Below are positions 58,816 through 64,000 of a stretch of DNA of 64,000 bases, piece after piece. Where the stretch lies: NCBI RefSeq assembly GCF_008704935.1, contig NZ_CP023692.1:4144001-4208000 (forward strand), given 5' to 3'. The DNA comes from Streptomyces vinaceus. Its GTDB lineage: Bacteria; Actinomycetota; Actinomycetes; Streptomycetales; Streptomycetaceae. Within the stretch, counting starts at the first letter, position 1, and each line of letters starts with the position of its first letter. The notes below the pieces were generated by a model. That model did no database searches, was not told the DNA's origin, and saw nothing but the letters and a program-made list of their open reading frames with translations. Both the position numbers and the translations under genes were made by a program.

Positions 58816-60153
58816 GTGAGTGCTTCCGGACGTGGTGAGACCACCGACGATCTGCTCGCAGCGCTGCTCGACGGGATGGACGCCGCCTTGTGCGCGTTCG
58901 ACTCCGACGGCGTGATCACGCACTGGAACCGCGAGGCCGAGCGGATCCTCGGCTGGAGCGCCGCCGAGGCGGTCGGGCGCAAGGGCTTCGCCGGGTGGGC
59001 CGTGCGCCCCGCCGACGCGCAGGACGTGGAGGAGCGTCTCATGTCCGCCCAGGACGTGCCCGGGCGACAGGTGCACGAGTTCGCGCTGCTGACCAAGGAG
59101 GGCGGACGGGTACTCGTACGGACCCAGTCCGCCGGGGTGCCAGGGGCGGACGGGAAGCCCGCCGGGGTGTACTGCGCCTTCAGCGAGGTGCACGCCCAGA
59201 TCGACCTGGAGCGGTCCATCGCTCTCAGCGAGGCGCTGATGGACGACGCCTCGTGGGGCGTGGTCCTCGTCGACGTGGACCTGAGGCCCGCGGTGGTCAA
59301 CGCGCACGCGGCCCGCGCCTTCGGCTCCGGGCGCACCGCGCTGCTCGGGCGGCCGCTGGGGGACCTGCTGGCCCAGGGGGTCGAGGAGCTGGAGGGGGCG
59401 CTGCAGCACGTGCTCGCCGAGGGCTCCCCGCCGGCGCCCATGGAGCTGTGGGTGTCGGTCCGCACGCCGGAGGGGGTGCGGCGGCGGTGCTGGCGGTCGG
59501 GGTTCCTGCGGCTGGGCTCCCCGCTGGCGGAGGAGCCGGTGCCGCTCGGGGTGGGCTGGCTGTTCCAGGACATCACCGAGGTCCGGCAGGCGGCTCTGGA
59601 CACGGCGCAGCTGCGCTTCCGGGCCGGCCAGCTGCACCGCTCGGGCCGGGCTGCCGCCGAGTGCGAGGACCCGGCCGAGGCGGCCGCCGTACGACTGGAC
59701 TTCGCGCTCGCCGGCTTCGCGGAGCACGCGCTGCTCGACGTACTGGAGCGGTCGGGCGATCCGGACCGGCGCCGGCTCGTACGCATGGCGGCGTCACCGC
59801 CCCTGCTGCCGGGCGCGGGCGCGCTCCCGGCCCGGTACGCGCCCGGGCACCCGGCGCTCCAGGCGCTGGACCGGATCGGCTCGGTGCGTACGAGCGCTCC
59901 GCGCGGGGAGCCGGCCGGGAGCTGGGCGCGGGAGCGGCAGTGGCCCGAGGACGCGGCGCACGTGCTGTGCACGGTGCTGCGCAGCCGCGGACGGACCGTG
60001 GGGGCGCTCACCTTCGTACGGGCCGCTTCGCGGGCCGCCTTCGAGCAGGCGGACGCGGCGTACGCGGAGGAGGTGGCGGCCCGGGTGGCGGCCGACCTCG
60101 ACCTGGCGTCCCGCCCCCGCCCGCCCAGGGACGGGGAGCTGCCCGGCGCGTAG
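58816..60153 (+). CDS. PAS-PAS/GAF sensor protein without output domain
   Basis: A 445-residue soluble sensor. The first PAS domain (AALLDGMDAALCAFDSDGVITHWNREAERILGWSAAEAVGRKG) is followed by a second PAS (ALMDDASWGVVLVDVDLRPAVVNAHAARAFG) and a C-terminal GAF-like region (RLVRMAASPPLLPG...RGRTVGALTFVRAASRAAFEQADA). In the family the C-terminal part is often a PP2C phosphatase, which is missing here, so it may act through protein contacts. GTG 58816. Confidence 0.85.
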   Translation: MSASGRGETTDDLLAALLDGMDAALCAFDSDGVITHWNREAERILGWSAAEAVGRKGFAGWAVRPADAQDVEERLMSAQDVPGRQVHEFALLTKEGGRVLVRTQSAGVPGADGKPAGVYCAFSEVHAQIDLERSIALSEALMDDASWGVVLVDVDLRPAVVNAHAARAFGSGRTALLGRPLGDLLAQGVEELEGALQHVLAEGSPPAPMELWVSVRTPEGVRRRCWRSGFLRLGSPLAEEPVPLGVGWLFQDITEVRQAALDTAQLRFRAGQLHRSGRAAAECEDPAEAAAVRLDFALAGFAEHALLDVLERSGDPDRRRLVRMAASPPLLPGAGALPARYAPGHPALQALDRIGSVRTSAPRGEPAGSWARERQWPEDAAHVLCTVLRSRGRTVGALTFVRAASRAAFEQADAAYAEEVAARVAADLDLASRPRPPRDGELPGA

Positions 60154-60167
60154 AGGTGCGTGGAGGC

Positions 60168-60191
60168 GTGTGGACGTGTGGACGTGTGGAG
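60168..60191. repeat. Three tandem 8-bp repeats
   Basis: The unit GTGTGGAC occurs in tandem at 60168-60175 and 60176-60183, with a third imperfect copy at 60184-60191, between the PAS sensor and SIS-domain gene stops. Confidence 0.7.
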
Positions 60192-60216
60192 GGGAGGGCC
60201 GGTGGCGGAAGGGAGC

Positions 60217-60972
60217 TCAGTGGCGGAAGAAGATCCGGTCGCCGTACTCCTTGAGGACGCGGCCGTTCCATTCGTGGCCGCCGTCCACGTTGCCCGAGCG
60301 CAGCAGCGGGGGCTCCAGGCCGCGGGCGGCGAGCTCGCCGGCGGCCGCCGCCATCACGGCCTGCATGATCGCGCTGGTCACGACGGTGGAGGCGGGGGCG
60401 AACGGCGCGTCGATGCCGTCGAGGCTCAGCTCGGCGTCGCCGACGGCGATCTTGCTGTCGAGGACGATGTCGCAGTGGTCCTTGAGGAAGCTGCCGGAGG
60501 CGTGCCGCGACTTGGTCCCCGTCGCGTACGCCACCGAGGTCACGCCGATCACCTTGAGGCCGATGGCCCGGGCGTTCATGGCCATCTCCACCGGAAGCGC
60601 GTTGCGCCCCGAGAGGGAGATGATCACGAGGACGTCCCCGTCGGTGGCCGGGCTGCTGTCGAGGACGGCCCCGGCGAGGCCGTCCACCCGCTCCAGGGCG
60701 CTGCCGAGGGTGGCCGGCATGACGTCGATCCCGACGGTGCCGGGGACCGCGAGGAAGTTCATCAGCGCGAGTCCGCCGGCCCGGTAGACCACGTCCTGCG
60801 CGGGGAGCGAGGAGTGCCCGGCGCCGAAGGCGAAGAGCCGGTTCCCGGCGGCCACGGCGTCCGCGATGACGGCGCCGGCCTCGGAGATGTGCGCGGCCTC
60901 CTCGGTCCGCACCCGCTCCAGGAGCCCGATCGCTGCGTCGAGGAACTGACCGGCCAGCTTGCTCTCGCTCAT
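60217..60972 (-). CDS. SIS-domain sugar-phosphate isomerase-like protein
   Basis: A 251-residue protein with a single SIS (sugar isomerase) fold: helix LERVRTEEAAHISEAGAVIADAVA, phosphate-binding loop GNRLFAFGAGHSSLPAQDVVYRAGG and the second motif LVIISLSGRNALPVEMAM. It resembles the YfeU/UPF0309 amino-sugar family. ATG 60972. A dre-like site with core GGTCCAGACC (minus strand) lies 55 bp upstream. It is divergent from the dmdR1 gene. Confidence 0.85.
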   Translation of the reverse strand: MSESKLAGQFLDAAIGLLERVRTEEAAHISEAGAVIADAVAAGNRLFAFGAGHSSLPAQDVVYRAGGLALMNFLAVPGTVGIDVMPATLGSALERVDGLAGAVLDSSPATDGDVLVIISLSGRNALPVEMAMNARAIGLKVIGVTSVAYATGTKSRHASGSFLKDHCDIVLDSKIAVGDAELSLDGIDAPFAPASTVVTSAIMQAVMAAAAGELAARGLEPPLLRSGNVDGGHEWNGRVLKEYGDRIFFRH

Positions 60973-61026
60973 ACGCCGATGGCCCTTCCAGAGGTGGGGT
61001 TCGTCCGTGTCCGCCGCTCACCGTGC

Positions 61027-61036
61027 GGTCTGGACC
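61027..61036. promoter_or_regulatory. DasR-like dre site near the SIS-domain gene
   Basis: GGTCTGGACC (61027-61036), with 11 of 16 positions matching the dre consensus when extended, lies 55 bp upstream of the SIS gene and 146 bp upstream of dmdR1. TTGAC repeats at 61045-61060 could form the SIS promoter. Match seen; binding inferred. Confidence 0.45.
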
Positions 61037-61181
61037 AAGGGCGTGTCAATACGAACGTCAATCCCGGGGCCGGGTCGTCCGGGGATGTCCCGGGCGGGGT
61101 TGACGTCCGGCACGGGACGGTTGTCGGCGCGATGCGTCAGAATTGGGTGCAGGGCCAGCGCACGATATCCGAGGGGCACGA

Positions 61182-61874
61182 ATGTCCGGACTGATCGATA
61201 CCACGGAGATGTATCTCCGCACCATCCTCGAGCTGGAAGAGGAAGGCGTGGTCCCCATGCGCGCCCGCATCGCCGAGCGGCTCGACCAGAGCGGCCCGAC
61301 GGTGAGCCAGACGGTGGCGCGCATGGAGCGCGACGGCCTGGTGGCCGTGGCGAGCGACCGCCACCTGGAGCTGACGGAGGAGGGGCGCCGGCTGGCGACG
61401 CGCGTGATGCGCAAGCACCGGCTCGCCGAATGCCTCCTCGTCGACGTCATCGGCCTGGAATGGGAGCAGGTGCACGCCGAGGCCTGCCGCTGGGAGCACG
61501 TGATGAGCGAGGCGGTGGAGCGGCGGGTGCTGGAGCTGCTGCGCCACCCGACGGAGTCGCCGTACGGGAACCCGATCCCGGGCCTGGAGGAGCTGGGCGA
61601 GAAGGCCGAGGCCGACCCGTTCCTGGAGGACGGCATGGTCAGCCTGTCGGAGCTCGACCCGGGCGCCGACGGCAAGACGGTGGTCGTGCGCCGGATCGGG
61701 GAGCCGATCCAGACGGACGCCCAACTGATGTACACGCTGCGGCGGGCGGGCGTGCAGCCCGGCGCGGTGGTCAGCGTGACGGAGTCGCCGGGCGGGGTGC
61801 TGGTCGGCAGCGGCGGCGAGGCCGCGGAGCTGGATGCGGAGATCGCCTCGCACGTGTTCGTGGCCAAGCGCTGA
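61182..61874 (+). CDS. dmdR1: Iron-dependent DtxR/IdeR-family repressor
   Basis: A 230-residue DtxR-family protein, the major iron regulator of Streptomyces (DmdR1/IdeR). It has the winged HTH (ARIAERLDQSGPTVSQTVARMERDGLVAVASDRHLELT), the dimer/metal domain with MRKHRLAECLLVDVIGLEWEQVHAEACRWEHVMS carrying His/Glu/Cys ligands, and a C-terminal SH3-like domain (VVRRIGEPIQTDAQLMYTLRRAGVQPGAVV). ATG 61182 follows GAGGGGCACG. The upstream gap shares a divergent promoter region with the SIS gene. Confidence 0.93.
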   Translation: MSGLIDTTEMYLRTILELEEEGVVPMRARIAERLDQSGPTVSQTVARMERDGLVAVASDRHLELTEEGRRLATRVMRKHRLAECLLVDVIGLEWEQVHAEACRWEHVMSEAVERRVLELLRHPTESPYGNPIPGLEELGEKAEADPFLEDGMVSLSELDPGADGKTVVVRRIGEPIQTDAQLMYTLRRAGVQPGAVVSVTESPGGVLVGSGGEAAELDAEIASHVFVAKR

Positions 61875-62084
61875 CGGCCTCGGCACGGGCGGGCGCGCGG
61901 CACTGTCGGTGGCAGCACGGTCGATGGTGGGCGTGGGCGGTCCCGGCGCCTTGCGGCGCCGGGACCGGTCCTCCCCTTTGCTGACCCGGAGCCCCGAGCT
62001 CTCAAGGTCATCCCCTCGGACCGTCTTCCCCGAGCGGCCCGCCTCCCTGTTGAAAGGATCTCCATCGGCAGGGGCGGCCAATCC

Positions 62085-63068
62085 TTGAGCAAGGTCACTC
62101 GAAAGAGCGGTGTTGAAGGCGAGAACCCCGTTTTCGAATACGGGTTCGATAGTCTGGCCGCGAGCGAAGGGGGTGCATCTGCCGTGGTACAGCGCATCGA
62201 TGTGACAGGGGCAGACGGTGTGCGCCTGGCCGCCTGGGAGTTCCGGGAATCACCCACGAGTGCGCCCCCGGATCCGGACGTGCCCCGGGTGCTGTTACTC
62301 CACGGTCTGATGGGCCGCGCCTTCCACTGGGCGGGCACCGCCCGCTGGCTCTCCGAGCACCGCCGCGTCATCGCCCTCGACCAGCGCGGTCACGGCCAGA
62401 GCGAGCGCCCCGCCGCCGGCCCGGGCGCCTCGACCCCCCTGGGACGCGACGCGTTCGTGGCCGATGCAGAGGCCGTCATCGAGCAGCTCGGCCTGGCCCC
62501 CGTGACCCTGGTCGGCCACTCCATGGGCGCCCTCACCGGCTGGCAGCTCGCCGCCCGCCGCCCCGACCTGGTCGAGGCCCTGGTCATCTGCGACATGCGC
62601 GCCTCCGCCCTCGGCGAGGCCTCCCAGCAGGAATGGGAGGAATGGTTCCGCCGCTGGCCCCTCCCCTTCCCCACCCAGGACGCCGCCCGCCGCTGGTTCG
62701 GCGAGGACGATCCCCGGGTGGAGCGCCCCGATCCCGGCCGCGGCGCCTTCTTCGCCGAGGTGATGCACCAGGCCACGGACGGCTGGCGCCCCCTGTTCTC
62801 CCGCCGCCAGATGCTGACCGCCCGCGAGACCTGGGTCCACGACGCGCACTGGGAGGAGCTGGCCCAGGTCCGCTGCCCGACCCTGGTCGTCCGCGGCCTC
62901 GACGGTGAACTGGGCCGCGCGGAAGCCCAGGAGATGGTCCGCGTCCTGCCGGCCGGCCAGTACGCCGAGATCCCCGACGCCGGCCACTACCTCCACTACG
63001 ACCAGCCGGCGGCCTGGCGCGCCGCCCTCGAACCCTTCCTGGACCGGATCGCGAGCGCCGCCCGCTGA
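62085..63068 (+). CDS. Alpha/beta-fold hydrolase
   Basis: A 327-residue serine hydrolase. The nucleophile elbow is LVGHSMGAL, the acid in LVVRGLDGELG and the His in DAGHYLHYDQP. The oxyanion motif is LLHGLMGRAFHW. The N-terminal ~33 residues have A/T-rich codons unlike the rest, so the true start may be GTG 62184 (VVQRIDVTG), preceded by GAAGGGGG; TTG 62085 is the other option. Substrate unknown. A strong terminator follows. Confidence 0.82.
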   Translation: MSKVTRKSGVEGENPVFEYGFDSLAASEGGASAVVQRIDVTGADGVRLAAWEFRESPTSAPPDPDVPRVLLLHGLMGRAFHWAGTARWLSEHRRVIALDQRGHGQSERPAAGPGASTPLGRDAFVADAEAVIEQLGLAPVTLVGHSMGALTGWQLAARRPDLVEALVICDMRASALGEASQQEWEEWFRRWPLPFPTQDAARRWFGEDDPRVERPDPGRGAFFAEVMHQATDGWRPLFSRRQMLTARETWVHDAHWEELAQVRCPTLVVRGLDGELGRAEAQEMVRVLPAGQYAEIPDAGHYLHYDQPAAWRAALEPFLDRIASAAR

Positions 63069-63070
63069 AG

Positions 63071-63117
63071 ACGCGGGAGGGGGTGACGGGCGCGCAGCCC
63101 GTCACCCCCTCCCGCGT
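63071..63117. terminator. Very strong bidirectional hairpin terminator
   Basis: A perfect 21-bp stem (63071-63091 with 63097-63117) and 5-nt loop lie between the alpha/beta hydrolase and the ABC-type membrane gene, which converge. Confidence 0.92.
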
Positions 63118-63126
63118 ACCGGCCGC

Positions 63127-64000
63127 TCAGCCCTTGCTGACCGCCAGGAGGATCTCCGGCAGGGTCCTGGCCACCATCGGGGCCGCCAGGCGCAGTCCCG
63201 CCCAGGCCGCGAAGGTGCCCCAGGCCGCGCCCAGCGGGAGCACGATCCAGGTCAGCGCCTGCTGGTCCGTCACGTTGAGGAAGACCGTCAGTGCGATCAC
63301 CGGCGAGCAGATCAGCGCCGACACCAGCATGCCGCCGAAGATGCCCGCCCACGCGAGCCCGCCCTGGCCCGGCGCCACGTTCTTGAACGCGCCGTCCGAC
63401 GGGATCGAGTACGGGAACCGGGCCGAGGCCAGCGCGCCCGTGCACAGCATCGAGCCGAGCAGCGCCAGGCTCACCCCGAGCCCCGCCGGGAGCGCGGCCC
63501 AGTCCTCCAGGAGCGCCGCCGTGACCGCCGTCAGCACGACCGTGTACGGGACGGTCACCAGGGCCAGGGCGTACGCGCGGGCGCGCAGCTCCTCGAACGC
63601 CTCCCGCGGGGTCGAGATGGTCTGCGCGACCATCCAGAACGCCGAGGTGTCCTGCCCGAACTGGTTGTACATCTGCATGCCCAGCATGCCCGCGCCGAAG
63701 CAGGCCAGGTACATCGAGCCCGTGCCCTGCAGGGCGTTGAAGACCGGGACGATCGCACCGACCGCCAGCGCCGTCACCCACGCCGACTTCGTCTTCGGGT
63801 CGCGCACCACGTAGCGCAGCGAGCGCTGCATGACCGCGCCCGTCCGGCCGGCCGGCAGGAACGCCCACGCACCGGCGCCGCCCGCGGACTCCCGCTTCCC
63901 CGACGGCTTCGCCGCCGCGATCGTCGACCCGTCCGGGGTGACCATCAGCGCGGTCAGGCTCCGCTCCCAGAACCGCAGCAGCAGGACCAGTGCGAGGACG
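63127..64000 (-). CDS. ABC-2-type membrane transport protein (5' end off window)
   Basis: The C-terminal 290 residues of a polytopic membrane protein with about six helices, including VGAIVPVFNALQGTGSMYLAC, YNQFGQDTSAFWMVAQTIS and ALICSPVIALTVFLNV. The sequence suits the permease half of an ABC-2 exporter. The frame is open to the window end, so the start and any partner ATPase lie beyond it. It converges with the alpha/beta hydrolase across a strong terminator. Confidence 0.75.
   Translation of the reverse strand, partial: VLALVLLLRFWERSLTALMVTPDGSTIAAAKPSGKRESAGGAGAWAFLPAGRTGAVMQRSLRYVVRDPKTKSAWVTALAVGAIVPVFNALQGTGSMYLACFGAGMLGMQMYNQFGQDTSAFWMVAQTISTPREAFEELRARAYALALVTVPYTVVLTAVTAALLEDWAALPAGLGVSLALLGSMLCTGALASARFPYSIPSDGAFKNVAPGQGGLAWAGIFGGMLVSALICSPVIALTVFLNVTDQQALTWIVLPLGAAWGTFAAWAGLRLAAPMVARTLPEILLAVSKG

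Noticed and set aside
1..64000. tRNA, rRNA, CRISPR, integrase, transposase or known riboswitch
   Set aside because: No matching sequence or repeat-spacer structure was recognised on either strand.

Overview
The window is a high-GC actinobacterial chromosome segment, almost certainly from Streptomyces. Codon third positions are nearly all G or C, GTG starts and 4-base ATGA/GTGA gene overlaps are common, and -10 boxes often sit 6-8 nt from the start codon, implying leaderless mRNAs. Gene content also fits: futalosine-pathway mqnD/mqnB, an LAXTG surface protein, a class F sortase, a DmdR/IdeR-type iron regulator, a CtpE-like P-type ATPase, and many conserved DUF families (DUF4031, DUF4291, DUF2771, DUF3027, DUF2530). 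No rRNA, tRNA, CRISPR array, prophage or insertion sequence was recognised, so this looks like conserved chromosomal core with small accessory insertions.

Layout, left to right. 1-6.2 kb: a truncated RpiR-type sugar-phosphate regulator, DUF4031, an HD phosphohydrolase coupled to a Cmx-like MFS exporter, cutC behind a DasR-like dre site, and a HelD-type helicase. 6.5-16.5 kb: a small protein, a DUF2029-like membrane protein, an XPB helicase, an LAXTG cell-wall protein, DUF4291, a very large helicase-associated protein, a HAAS-like membrane protein and a HAD phosphatase. 16.7-21 kb: a cold-shock protein convergent with a DUF2771-mqnB-mqnD menaquinone operon, then an MFS protein. 21-26 kb: DUF3027, an NfeD-like/flotillin pair, ThpR, a 29-residue leaderless small protein and an aldo/keto reductase with a MerR-type promoter. 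26-32 kb: SGNH hydrolase, secreted beta-propeller, marR-MFS operon, an orphan ribbon-helix-helix protein, vapBC and an NCS2 purine permease.

32-47 kb: DUF2530, CtpE-like ATPase, a 1057-residue sacsin-like GHKL ATPase, class F sortase with a secreted partner, serC, a large FAD/Fe-S oxidoreductase, an EamA exporter and a CocE/NonD hydrolase. 47.3-56.3 kb: a tightly overlapping seven-gene operon resembling the acyclic-terpene (Atu) or branched acyl-CoA degradation pathway. Its order is TIGR03084, AtuA-like, carboxylase beta, biotinylated carboxylase alpha, acyl-CoA dehydrogenase, enoyl-CoA hydratase and TetR. Its promoter has a palindrome over the -35 box, and a ~150-bp imperfect palindrome interrupts the operon. 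56.4-64 kb: citrate synthase, pdxH, a possible structured RNA, a PAS/GAF-type sensor, a SIS sugar-isomerase protein behind a second dre-like site, the DmdR1-like regulator, an alpha/beta hydrolase and a truncated ABC-type membrane protein.

The strongest leads are: the Atu-like operon with its operator and intruding palindrome; two dre-like sites beside amino-sugar-type genes; a 57-codon coding-like, in-frame extension after the XPB stop codon; a three-way-junction RNA candidate downstream of pdxH; the sacsin-like ATPase; and the lipoprotein sortase F pair.
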